From Nanobdellota archaeon (GTDB taxonomy: Archaea; Nanobdellota; Nanobdellia; Pacearchaeales; GW2011-AR1), in assembly GCA_030689875.1 (NCBI GenBank), contig JAUYHR010000184.1:1-9486 (forward strand): a stretch of DNA of 9,486 nt, written 5' to 3'. Of this stretch, positions 1 to 7,427 are shown in pieces. The first letter of the stretch is position 1, and each line of letters starts with the position of its first letter. The position numbers and the translations under genes were made by a program. A model generated the notes under the pieces. It had not been told where the DNA came from. It searched no databases and saw only the letters and a list, made by a program, of their open reading frames with translations.

Positions 1-278
1 ATAAAGCATATAATTATTTTTTTGAGCAAAGAAAAAAATTACTTGCTAAAGGTTTTAAAGAAAAAAGGGCAAATCCTTTGATGTATCTCTTCCATGGAAT
101 AGAAGCTCTGCTGATTCTATTTATTCTTGGATTTTTTATAAATAAAACATTTTTATTTGTTTTTATTGGATTTAGTTTTCATTTATTTTTGGATGTTCTT
201 GAACAAATTTATTATGGGTTTAGAATTTCTAAGATTTCATTGGTGTATGATTTTATAAAGTTAAAAAAATATAGTTGA
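1..278 (+). CDS. Small integral membrane protein, 5'-truncated by the window edge
   Basis: The reading frame is open from the first complete codon (position 3) to the TGA at 276-278, giving 91 visible residues, so the start lies outside the window; the TTG at 78 is internal. The visible part begins with a basic, charged stretch and an RANPL segment. It continues with a histidine in FHGIEALL, two hydrophobic membrane segments, and a HLFLD motif at the end of the second segment, then a basic C-terminus. The spaced H..E and HxxxD residues in a helical membrane protein recall small YdjM/DUF457-like putative metal-dependent membrane hydrolases, but the similarity is only in pattern and I do not assign a function. 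It lies 2 nt upstream of the flippase ATG and may be co-transcribed, although a TATA-like element sits inside its 3' end. Confidence 0.6.
   Translation, partial: KAYNYFFEQRKKLLAKGFKEKRANPLMYLFHGIEALLILFILGFFINKTFLFVFIGFSFHLFLDVLEQIYYGFRISKISLVYDFIKLKKYS
252..259 (+). promoter_or_regulatory. Candidate archaeal TATA box for the flippase gene
   Basis: The octamer TTTATAAA is centred about 25 nt upstream of the ATG at 281, the distance expected for an archaeal TATA box driving a leaderless transcript. It lies inside the 3' end of the upstream coding frame. The background is very AT-rich, so chance occurrence is a real possibility. Support comes mainly from the same spacing at other starts in the window. 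Confidence 0.35.
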
Positions 279-280
279 TT

Positions 281-1846
281 ATGTTAAAAAAAGAGTTTCA
301 ACTGAATCAATCTTTAAAACTTTTAGCAAAGTCTTCTTTTATAGTTTTTATTGGAGTTATTCTTTCAAAAATTTTAGGATATGCTTACAGGATAATTGTT
401 GCAAGATATTATGGTCCAGAAGCCTATGGATTATTTGTATTGTCTTTAGGTATTCTTGGATGGTTTACTTTAGCATCTCATCTTGGATTAGGAACTGGAA
501 TTGTTAGATATTTTTCATTTTATATTGGAAAAAAAGACAAAAAGAAGGTTGCGTATATTTTTAGATTTTTTTCAAGATTTTTATTAATAACGGGGGTTAT
601 CTCTGGAGTTTTACTATTTTTTCTTAGCGATATAATTTCTGAGAAGATATTTTCAAATTTACAACTTTCACCATTTTTAAAATTATTGAGCTTGACTCTT
701 CCTTTGGTAGGTTTAAAGGGCATTTTTTATGGGCTTATGCAATCTTATGAAAAAATTGGGTGGTATTCATTTATTTCAAATGTTTTAGATACTTTTGTTA
801 AAGTAATTGTCCTTATTATTTTAACTTTTATAGGAATAAATCTATTTAATCTTCCTGTTTCATATTTATTTGCATCCATAATTACTTTTTTATTTTCTTA
901 TTTGTTTTGTAGAATTTCTTTTAAGAAAATTTTTAGAATTAAGCCCAAAAAAGATAAAAAACTTATTAAAAAAATTATTTCTTATTCTTGGCCATTAATA
1001 TTTTTTGCCTTTTCTATGGTCTTACTTACACAAGTAGATTCTTTTATGATTGGTTTTTTTAAAACGGCAAAGGAAGTTGGTTTTTATAATGCTGCAGTTC
1101 CTATCGCTTTACTATTAACTTTTTCTATAGATCTTTTTGGCTATCTGTTTTTTCCCATAGTAACTAAAGAATATGCAAAAGAAAATAAAGAAATTGTAAA
1201 GCAGTTAAGCCAGCAAACTGGAAAATGGGTTTATATGATTAGTCTTCCCTTGTTTGTTCTTTTTATTGTTTTCCCCGGAGTTTTTATTAAACTTCTTTTT
1301 GGAGAGGAATATCTTGTGGCAGTCAATTCTCTTAGATTCTTATCTATTGGAGCCATGTTTACTGCAGTTTTTGAAATTTCAAAAAAGCTTATTCTAATAA
1401 AGGGAAAATCAAAACTTTTATTTAAGGACACTCTCTTTATTTTATTCTTAAATATAGTTCTTAATTTAATTCTTATCCCCAAATATGGAATAACTGGAGC
1501 AGCAATTGCAACTATGGTTTCATATGTTTCTTTGGGTTCGCTTTTGGCATTTCAATCTTGGAAGTATCTTGGAATTGTTCCATTAAGAAGAAAAATGATA
1601 AATATTACAATTGTCGCGTTAATTCCAACAGGATTCTTGCTTTTGATCAAGCAAATAATTGAAATTAATTTATTTACTTTGATCGTTTTAGGAATTCTAT
1701 TCATTTCACTCTATGTTCTTTTGATTCTTTTAACAGGATGTTTAGATAAAAATGATAAGTTAATTTTAAACCTGATAAAAGAGAAATTATTTCTAAATAA
1801 AAAATCCAAGCAAGTTGTTTTAAATACTGAAAGAGAAGATTTATAA
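281..1846 (+). CDS. Wzx/MATE-type oligosaccharide flippase
   Basis: This 521-residue polytopic membrane protein belongs to the MOP flippase superfamily (polysaccharide biosynthesis/Wzx type), which moves lipid-linked oligosaccharides across the cytoplasmic membrane. A short polar N-terminus is followed by the typical first helix and loop, with RIIVARYYGPEAYGLF matching the conserved 'R..G...YG.f' region after helix 1. About 12-14 hydrophobic segments follow, separated by lysine-rich cytoplasmic loops, and the later IPKYGITGAAIATMVSY segment matches the conserved helix of the C-terminal half. The length is normal for the family and the last 25 or so residues are a polar tail. I chose the ATG at 281, not the in-frame TTG at 275, because the TTG overlaps the preceding stop and the ATG has a TATA-like element at leaderless spacing. 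It heads a plus-strand series of glycan genes. The transported substrate is unknown. Confidence 0.93.
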   Translation: MLKKEFQLNQSLKLLAKSSFIVFIGVILSKILGYAYRIIVARYYGPEAYGLFVLSLGILGWFTLASHLGLGTGIVRYFSFYIGKKDKKKVAYIFRFFSRFLLITGVISGVLLFFLSDIISEKIFSNLQLSPFLKLLSLTLPLVGLKGIFYGLMQSYEKIGWYSFISNVLDTFVKVIVLIILTFIGINLFNLPVSYLFASIITFLFSYLFCRISFKKIFRIKPKKDKKLIKKIISYSWPLIFFAFSMVLLTQVDSFMIGFFKTAKEVGFYNAAVPIALLLTFSIDLFGYLFFPIVTKEYAKENKEIVKQLSQQTGKWVYMISLPLFVLFIVFPGVFIKLLFGEEYLVAVNSLRFLSIGAMFTAVFEISKKLILIKGKSKLLFKDTLFILFLNIVLNLILIPKYGITGAAIATMVSYVSLGSLLAFQSWKYLGIVPLRRKMINITIVALIPTGFLLLIKQIIEINLFTLIVLGILFISLYVLLILLTGCLDKNDKLILNLIKEKLFLNKKSKQVVLNTEREDL

Positions 1847-1848
1847 TA
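1840..1848 (+). promoter_or_regulatory. Candidate TATA box for the UDP-sugar dehydrogenase gene
   Basis: TTTATAATA overlaps the flippase stop codon and is centred about 26 nt upstream of the ATG at 1870, so an internal, leaderless promoter is possible. The second TATA-like string, TTATATAA at 1861-1868, touches the ATG and is too close to serve this start. Confidence is low because of base composition. Confidence 0.3.
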
Positions 1849-1869
1849 TTTTAAAAGTGGTTATATAAC

Positions 1870-2739
1870 ATGAAAATTGGAATTTTGGGATTTGGAATTG
1901 TTGGAGAAGTAACCTCAAAAGTTTTCGGAACAAAACATGAAATTTTTCCTTATGATTTGTATAGGGAGAAATATAATTCTTTAGAAAATTTAAAAAAATT
2001 AGCTAGAGAATCTGAAGTTGTTTTTGTTTGTGTTCCAACTCCCATGAAACCAAGCGGGGAAATGGATTATTCTATATTATATGACTCTTTAAATAGCCTT
2101 AAAAAAATAATTGAAGAAATTGGGAGAAACCCCCAAGAGTTAATTGTAACAATTAGATCCACTACTGTTTCTGGAACAACTGATAAATTAGCAAAAGAAT
2201 TTCCTTTTAAAATAGCATTTAATCCAGAATTTCTAACTGAGAGAACAGCATTAGAAGACATGAAAAACACAAACAGAATCATTTTGGGGGTAGAAGATGA
2301 ACTCTCAAAACAAAAACTTATTGAATTATACAAGGTGCTCTTCCCAAATGCAAAATATATAATAGTTAATAGGAAAACTGCAGAGATGATTAAATATGCC
2401 GCAAATGTAACATTAGCTTCTCAAGTAGCAATTGCAAATGAAATTTATCAAATTTGTAAGACTTTGAATATAGACTATAATATAGTGAAAGACACAATAA
2501 TTTTAGATCCTTTAATTGGCAAAAATAACAATGTTCCAGGACCAGATGGAGATTTTGGTTTCGGTGGAAAATGTTTACCTAAAGATTTGAATGCTTTGAT
2601 TTATCTTGCAAGAGAGCATGGATATAGGCCTCATTTCTTAGAGGGAATATGGTCTTTGAATGAAAGAGTAAGAAAAAATAAAAACTGGTTAGAAATTCCT
2701 GGAGCCACATCCAAGAATCAAAATTTCAAGAATCAATAA
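1870..2739 (+). CDS. Short UDP-sugar 6-dehydrogenase (UDP-glucose/UDP-ManNAc dehydrogenase family), no C-terminal domain
   Basis: The family oxidises the C6 alcohol of a UDP-sugar to a carboxylate with two NAD+, giving uronic-acid donors for surface glycans. The Rossmann GxGxxG is GFGIVG at residues 7-12, followed by VFVCVPTP (51-58) and NPEFL (118-122, with E120). AEMIKYAAN gives K175 and N179, and FGFGGKCLPKD carries the catalytic Cys235 and D239. All core catalytic residues are therefore present. At 289 residues it stops just after the helix that follows the central domain, whereas the usual 400-440-residue enzymes continue into a C-terminal UDP-binding domain. No remnant of that domain follows, since the FkbM gene starts 1 nt after the stop, so this is not a simple frameshift. 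The last nine residues come from a direct repeat. The specific sugar (glucose, ManNAc, GlcNAc) cannot be assigned. Confidence 0.88.
   Translation: MKIGILGFGIVGEVTSKVFGTKHEIFPYDLYREKYNSLENLKKLARESEVVFVCVPTPMKPSGEMDYSILYDSLNSLKKIIEEIGRNPQELIVTIRSTTVSGTTDKLAKEFPFKIAFNPEFLTERTALEDMKNTNRIILGVEDELSKQKLIELYKVLFPNAKYIIVNRKTAEMIKYAANVTLASQVAIANEIYQICKTLNIDYNIVKDTIILDPLIGKNNNVPGPDGDFGFGGKCLPKDLNALIYLAREHGYRPHFLEGIWSLNERVRKNKNWLEIPGATSKNQNFKNQ
2712..2736. repeat. 10-bp direct repeat (15-bp period) encoding the dehydrogenase tail
   Basis: CAAGAATCAA occurs exactly twice, at 2712-2721 and 2727-2736, separated by AATTT, which gives a 15-bp period. It encodes the Asn/Gln/Lys-rich end (KNQNFKNQ) of the dehydrogenase, and the stop codon comes directly after the second copy. 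The tail has no counterpart in the enzyme family, so it looks like added sequence, perhaps by slippage or from a short dispersed element. Confidence 0.7.
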
Positions 2740-2740
2740 A

Positions 2741-3508
2741 ATGGCTAATAAAATAATAACTTTTTTTAAATTAATAAAAACAATAAAAAATTATCCTCTT
2801 TACTTGAGAGATTATTTTGGAAAAATTAAGAACAAATATATTGTTTATAAATTAAGAAATGGGTTGAAGTATAAAATTCGCGGAGGGAGCACCGATCGTT
2901 TTATAATAAATGAAGTTTGGATTCATAAATCTTATAATCCCAAGGGGTTTGAAATTAATAAAAATGACATTGTTATAGACATTGGAGCCCATGCCGGGAT
3001 ATTTACAATTTTGGCTTCTTATTATGCTAAAAACGGAAAAGTTTATGCTTTTGAACCAATGAAAGAAAATTATGAACTTTTAAAAGAAAATATTAAATTA
3101 AATTACGCAAAAAACATAGAAGCAATAAATAAAGCAGTTTCAAATAAATCAGGGAAACTAAAATTTTATGTTTCCCAGACAAAAAATAAGGGGCAAAATT
3201 CCTTCTATAAACTAAGCGATACTCAAAAACAGATTAGCGTTGAAAAAATTTCTTTTAAAAATTTTATAAAAAAAATACCTAAAATAAATTTCTTAAAAAT
3301 AGATTGCGAGGGGGCAGAATATGAAATTCTATTTTCATTATCAAAAAAAGAATTAGAAAAGATAAAAAAAATTTCAATGGAATTTCATAATTATGGAAAA
3401 TACAACGGAGAGGATTTAGCGAGATTTTTACAAAAAAATGATTTTAAAGTTAAATTAATTCAAGACGGAAAAATGTTTGGAAGGATTTATGCAAGGAATG
3501 CAAAATGA
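2741..3508 (+). CDS. FkbM-family SAM-dependent methyltransferase
   Basis: This 255-residue class I methyltransferase probably O-methylates a sugar hydroxyl of the glycan. SAM-binding motif I is VIDIGAHAG (78-86), the acidic end of strand 2 is VYAFEP (101-106), and LKIDCEGAE (185-193) is the hallmark FkbM motif, followed by ISMEFHNY (211-218). Length and motif order are normal for the family. The basic N-terminal stretch of about 70 residues (FFKLIKTIKNYPLYLRDYFG) is typical of FkbM proteins in surface-glycan loci. The ATG lies 1 nt after the dehydrogenase stop, and the TGA overlaps the ATG of the glycosyltransferase (ATGA at 3505-3508), which implies translational coupling. The acceptor is unknown. 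Confidence 0.9.
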   Translation: MANKIITFFKLIKTIKNYPLYLRDYFGKIKNKYIVYKLRNGLKYKIRGGSTDRFIINEVWIHKSYNPKGFEINKNDIVIDIGAHAGIFTILASYYAKNGKVYAFEPMKENYELLKENIKLNYAKNIEAINKAVSNKSGKLKFYVSQTKNKGQNSFYKLSDTQKQISVEKISFKNFIKKIPKINFLKIDCEGAEYEILFSLSKKELEKIKKISMEFHNYGKYNGEDLARFLQKNDFKVKLIQDGKMFGRIYARNAK

Positions 3509-4677
3509 GATTAAAATTTATCCGAAGAATATTCACATCAATTCATGAATTATCAAGAAACTTCCTTTCAATTGTGGATTTTCTTAGTTGGTTCTTATTT
3601 GATCCAAGTAAATTTAAGAAAATAAAAACCAATGAGATAAATAGGATTTTGGTGGTCTTGATAAATCAAGAAAAAGGGAATGTAGGGGGGGATTTTATTA
3701 CCTTGGGAGTTGTAAATTATTTTAAAAAGATCTATCCAAATGTAAAAATCTCCTTTTTATCCGATTATTCAACAATTAAAATTTTTAAAAATATTCAAGA
3801 TATAGAATTTATAAAATATAAAGATAAAAAATTATTAAAAAATTTAAAAAATAATAATTTTAAGGCAGCACTTTTTTTTAACTTTGGTCCAACAAAAATA
3901 TCTGATTTTTTGTTTATTCCATATAGGGTTAGTTTTTCGCCATTGAGTTTAGGAAGCTTCAAAAAATTTTACCGAAACTTCTTTTTGACGAGAAAAGTGT
4001 ATAATAAAATGGATAGCCATATGATAGATTTAAGGTTTAAAATGTTTGAAGCTCTTGGATTTAAATTCAAAGAAAAAAAACCATTTTTAGAATTTACAGA
4101 ACAAGAAGAAAAAAATGCAGATGATTTCATTAGAAAAAATAAAATAAAGAAATTTATTATTTTACATCCCGGAGGAAAATATGTTGCTGAATCTTATAAG
4201 GCAGGAAAATGGCCGCCCCATTTATGGAATTTTGAGAGATATGCGCAAGTTGCAGACCATTTTTTAGCTAAAGGATACAAAATAATTATTACTGGAAGCA
4301 AAGATGAAGAAATTTTAGCAAAAGAAATTATAAAATATTCTAAAGAAAAAAATAAGATAATTAGTGCTTGTGGGAAACTTTCTATAAAAGAAGTTGGAAC
4401 TTTATTAAAAAAAACATCTCTTTTAATTGCAACAGATACAGCAATAGTTCATATTGCTTATCAAGATCCAATAAACGCAAAAATTGTTGAATTAATGGGC
4501 CCGTCTCTTCCAGAAGTCGTCGGAGCATGGCCATTGAATAGTCCAAGACATAAAATTCTCGTTGATAAAGGTCCTTGTTGCAGAAGCATGAGAAAGCTTC
4601 CATTTAAAGATAATTATAATTGTTTAAAAAATATCAAAGTTGAACAGGTGATAAAAGCTGGAGAAGAATTACTTTAA
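3505..4677 (+). CDS. Glycosyltransferase family 9 (heptosyltransferase-like)
   Basis: This 390-residue GT-B fold enzyme resembles ADP-heptose:LPS heptosyltransferases (GT9). The N-terminal half has RILVVLINQEKGNVGGDFI (47-65), corresponding to the GT9 opening strand and glycine-rich loop. The C-terminal half has HPGG (221-224), KWPP (235-238), the strand KIIITGSKDE, and a nucleotide-sugar-site segment TDTAIVHIA (310-318), where the usual form is closer to D-S/T-G-x-x-H. A C-terminal cysteine group (C358, C359, C373) matches the 'C..C' region seen in many GT9 proteins. An ATGA overlap couples it to the methyltransferase, and AAGGA at 3493-3497 is the one Shine-Dalgarno-like string close to a start. 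Heptose is not implied, because many GT9 members use other sugars. Its 3' end overlaps the convergent carbamoyltransferase by 9 bp. Confidence 0.87.
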   Translation: MRLKFIRRIFTSIHELSRNFLSIVDFLSWFLFDPSKFKKIKTNEINRILVVLINQEKGNVGGDFITLGVVNYFKKIYPNVKISFLSDYSTIKIFKNIQDIEFIKYKDKKLLKNLKNNNFKAALFFNFGPTKISDFLFIPYRVSFSPLSLGSFKKFYRNFFLTRKVYNKMDSHMIDLRFKMFEALGFKFKEKKPFLEFTEQEEKNADDFIRKNKIKKFIILHPGGKYVAESYKAGKWPPHLWNFERYAQVADHFLAKGYKIIITGSKDEEILAKEIIKYSKEKNKIISACGKLSIKEVGTLLKKTSLLIATDTAIVHIAYQDPINAKIVELMGPSLPEVVGAWPLNSPRHKILVDKGPCCRSMRKLPFKDNYNCLKNIKVEQVIKAGEELL

Positions 4678-6423
4678 TTTTTTTTCCAATAAATAATTTC
4701 CCAATACAAGATAGTTTATTCCAGAATTATCTACAGTATGGATTGCATCCTCGGGGGTCAAAACATTTGGTTCTCCGTGGAGGTTAAAACTTGTGTTTAA
4801 AATTCCCCCTATACCAGTTAGTTTTTTAAAATTTTCAATTATCTCATAATAATCTGGATTCCATTTTTCCAAGACCACTTGGGGACGAACTGTAAAGTCA
4901 TAAGGATGTATTGCTGCAACTAAATCTTCCTTCGCAGTTTCTTTAGATTCAAAAGTTATTGCCATATAAGGAGCAAAAATTTTTTTAGGATTTTTAATAT
5001 ACCTCTCTATATCTTTATCTAAAATACTTGGAGTAAAAGGCATCCAAAAATCTCTACCCTTAATTTTTTCATTTATAATTCTTATAGTGTCTTTATTTTT
5101 TGGATTAGCAAGAATAGATCTATTCCCCAAAGCTCTTGCCCCCCATTCACTTTTTCCACTACAACGGGCCACCACTTCTCCTTTTGCAAGAAGTTCGGAA
5201 ACTTTTTTGTTAATATTTTTTGGTTTTGTTATTTTGTATCTTTTTTCCAGATTTGACTTTTTTATATATTCAAAAATATAAAATTCATCATATTCAGGAC
5301 CCAAATATAAATCTTTAATTGGTTTTGGATCAAAAACCAAGTTTTTTTCATTACAATAAATTTTATATCCATAAAAGCATGCCCCGATGACATTGCTTTC
5401 ATCCCCTGCACTCGGCATGACAAATATTTTTTCTACTTCAGGTAATTGGGCTATCCTCATAGCGGCTTTAACATTCATAAAAACTCCCCCACTTAGAGAT
5501 ATATTATGTATCCCGGTCTTATAGGTTGCCTTAGAAATCCATTCCAAAGTCAACTCTTCAGTTAATTTTTGGATTGCCCCAGAAACATTATCAAACCTGG
5601 AAAATCTCATTTCTTTTTTCAAAAAATTATCTGAAAAAGGCATATTGAATTTAGAACCAAATGTTAAGTCGTTATTTACCCACAAAAGATTTTTGAATTT
5701 TGGATAAATCTCATCTACAGAATATGATTTCGAATAAGGGGCTATACCCATAACCTTGAATTCATGTTCCAGAGGTTTCATTCCAAGATAAATTGTTGTG
5801 ATAGCATAAAGATAACCCAAAGAAGCTATTTTTTTAGTTTTTGAGATGGTCTTCATATTTGAACCATCATAAATATTTACACTGGCGCATAAACCATCAG
5901 AACCTTCACCATCAAGAGTAAATATCAGCGTCTTTTCATCCCTCGATAAATTTAGACAAGGGGAATAGGCGTGAGCTAAATGGTGTCCCAAAGTTATTAT
6001 TTTTTCTCCATCTATTTTAAGAATCTTAGAGATTTTTCTTTTGAGGTCTTCTGAATTGTTTCTTTGTTTTTCATCTCTCTTTTTTTCTTTAAAATCGTTG
6101 TAAGCTTCAAAAAGTCTAGGGAATTTATAGCCAATTTTGGATTTCAAGTTTTTTGAAAAACTTTTATTAACATAATCGTCTAAAAATTTGTCACTAAATT
6201 TTTTCTTTCTAAACTTTAAAGCATCATTTACTACGCAAACCAGATCAATTTTTTGAAAATTAATATCATTAGATTTTAATAACCACTCAACACTTTTGAA
6301 AGGAAATCCGCTTTCATTTTTATTTCTTGTAAATCTTTCTTCACTAACACATCCTACTATTTTTCCATCTTTTAATAAAGCTGCAGTAGAGTTGTGGCCA
6401 ACATGGATACCTAAAATATACAT
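4669..6423 (-). CDS. NodU/CmcH-type O-carbamoyltransferase
   Basis: This 584-residue enzyme of the NodU/CmcH/TobZ family transfers a carbamoyl group from carbamoyl phosphate, through a carbamoyl-adenylate, to a hydroxyl, commonly on a sugar. The N-terminal Kae1-like ASKHA domain opens with LGIHVGHNSTAALL (4-17) and has EERFTRNKN (28-36). HHLAHA (147-152) provides the metal-binding H147 and H151, with DGEGSDG (171-177, D171) next. SGGVFMN (311-317) lies in the ATP-binding part. The C-terminal carbamoyltransferase domain has SEWGARALGNRSIL (425-438), DFWMPFTPSIL (458-468) and NTSFN (543-547). All hallmark motifs are intact and the length is normal. It is the last gene of the minus-strand block, 6 nt after the epimerase stop, which supports a role in decorating the glycan made here. 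Confidence 0.95.
   Translation of the reverse strand: MYILGIHVGHNSTAALLKDGKIVGCVSEERFTRNKNESGFPFKSVEWLLKSNDINFQKIDLVCVVNDALKFRKKKFSDKFLDDYVNKSFSKNLKSKIGYKFPRLFEAYNDFKEKKRDEKQRNNSEDLKRKISKILKIDGEKIITLGHHLAHAYSPCLNLSRDEKTLIFTLDGEGSDGLCASVNIYDGSNMKTISKTKKIASLGYLYAITTIYLGMKPLEHEFKVMGIAPYSKSYSVDEIYPKFKNLLWVNNDLTFGSKFNMPFSDNFLKKEMRFSRFDNVSGAIQKLTEELTLEWISKATYKTGIHNISLSGGVFMNVKAAMRIAQLPEVEKIFVMPSAGDESNVIGACFYGYKIYCNEKNLVFDPKPIKDLYLGPEYDEFYIFEYIKKSNLEKRYKITKPKNINKKVSELLAKGEVVARCSGKSEWGARALGNRSILANPKNKDTIRIINEKIKGRDFWMPFTPSILDKDIERYIKNPKKIFAPYMAITFESKETAKEDLVAAIHPYDFTVRPQVVLEKWNPDYYEIIENFKKLTGIGGILNTSFNLHGEPNVLTPEDAIHTVDNSGINYLVLGNYLLEKKLK
4678..4685 (+). terminator. Oligo-T tract after the plus-strand operon
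   Basis: Eight consecutive T residues directly follow the TAA of the GT9 gene, with no hairpin in front. Archaeal RNA polymerase can terminate at such U-rich stretches, so this is a plausible intrinsic terminator, embedded in the 3' coding end of the convergent carbamoyltransferase. On the minus strand the next T-run beyond that gene's stop is only six long, at 4625-4630. Confidence 0.4.
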
Positions 6424-6429
6424 TTTCTA

Positions 6430-7395
6430 TTAAAGAGATAAATCTCCCCTCTCTTTCCACCATTCAATTGTTTTTTTAATTCCTTCTGATAAAGAATTTT
6501 TTGGATTGTAACCCAATAATTTTTTTGCTTTAGAAATGTCTGCAACATAATAACTTACCTCTCCAACCTGAGTTTTCCCTATGCTTACTTTTGCTTTTTT
6601 TCCAAGATTATCTTCTATATATTCAACTAAATTTAATAGAGATTGCCCTTCCCCATATGCCAAATTAATAGTTTCATTTTTAACTTCTCCTGAAACAAGT
6701 TTTTCTATTCCAGAATAAATTCCTTTAACGCAGTCATCTACATATGTAAAATCTAATATTTTATTTTTACCATAAACAATAATTGGCTCTTTTTTATTTA
6801 TTTTTTTTATAAAAAGCGGGATAACTCTTTCCATTCTTTCTAAATCGTTGTCAAATCTTCCATAAACATTTGAAAATCTAAAAATTAAATAAGGAAGATT
6901 GTAGCATTTTGCATAAGAATAAATCAAGGCTTCTCCTGCAATTTTACTTGCAGAATATGGACTTTCAGTAAATTTAAAATCAGCTTTTTTTTCATCTGTT
7001 ATCTGTTCGTTTGTATTAAATCTGTGTATATCTCCATAAACCTCTCTTGAACTTGAAAAGATAATTGGAACATTATTTTGCCTGCAATATTCAAGAACAT
7101 TAAAAGTTAGTTGAATATTATCCATTGCTTTTAAAGGATTTTTTACAAGTTCATGAACCTTTGCATTTGCTGCAAGATGCACTACTGCGTTTGGTTTAAA
7201 TGGAAATTCAATTTGATTAAATCCATTTTTAAATTCAGAAAATCTTTGGGATAAATCTAATAAAAAATATTCAAAATCTTTAGTCCAGCTATTTTTTCTT
7301 TTGTCAATTCCAAAAACTTCATGCCCTTCTTTTTTTAACTTCAAGCAAAGATTTGTTCCAATTTCCCCGCTTGAGCCGGTAACTAAAATCTTCAT
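6430..7395 (-). CDS. NAD-dependent sugar epimerase/dehydratase (extended SDR)
   Basis: This 321-residue extended short-chain dehydrogenase/reductase converts a nucleotide sugar, for example by 4-epimerisation. TGSSGEIG (6-13) is the GxxGxxG NAD site, and D31 at the end of strand 2 favours NAD over NADP. VVHLAANAKV (71-80) covers strand 4 and SSSREVYG (114-121) holds the active-site serine region. YSASK (147-151) is the YxxxK catalytic pair. RFSNVYGR (173-180), with DFTYVDDCVKGI further on, matches the substrate-binding half of UDP-glucose 4-epimerase-like enzymes, and WW near the end is common in the family. The length is typical. The exact reaction (epimerase, dehydratase or decarboxylase) cannot be told from sequence. 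Upstream is GT2 (32-nt gap) and downstream the carbamoyltransferase (6-nt gap), so the three are probably one transcript. Confidence 0.9.
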   Translation of the reverse strand: MKILVTGSSGEIGTNLCLKLKKEGHEVFGIDKRKNSWTKDFEYFLLDLSQRFSEFKNGFNQIEFPFKPNAVVHLAANAKVHELVKNPLKAMDNIQLTFNVLEYCRQNNVPIIFSSSREVYGDIHRFNTNEQITDEKKADFKFTESPYSASKIAGEALIYSYAKCYNLPYLIFRFSNVYGRFDNDLERMERVIPLFIKKINKKEPIIVYGKNKILDFTYVDDCVKGIYSGIEKLVSGEVKNETINLAYGEGQSLLNLVEYIEDNLGKKAKVSIGKTQVGEVSYYVADISKAKKLLGYNPKNSLSEGIKKTIEWWKERGDLSL

Positions 7396-7427
7396 AAATT
7401 TTTTAGTTCTAATCTATTTTTAAGGAT

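Noticed and set aside
78..278. A complete 66-residue protein starting at the TTG at 78
   Set aside because: The same frame is open back to the window edge with protein-like sequence, so this is the tail of a longer gene.
275..283. TTG at 275 as the flippase start
   Set aside because: It overlaps the TGA of the preceding frame and would add only two residues. The ATG at 281 has a TATA element at leaderless spacing and gives the usual N-terminus.
1861..1868. TTATATAA as the TATA box of the dehydrogenase gene
   Set aside because: It ends 1 nt before the ATG, too close for a basal element of that start; the element at 1840-1848 has better spacing.
2700..3508. Frameshift hiding the missing C-terminal domain of the UDP-sugar dehydrogenase
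   Set aside because: The following sequence is a complete FkbM methyltransferase with no similarity to the UDP-binding domain, so no remnant remains to be rejoined.
4382..4603. Antisense open frame within the GT9 gene
   Set aside because: It lies wholly opposite a well-conserved coding region and its product has no recognisable features; the same holds for the antisense frames at 520-723, 1231-1482, 2067-2333, 5087-5281 and 8760-8966.
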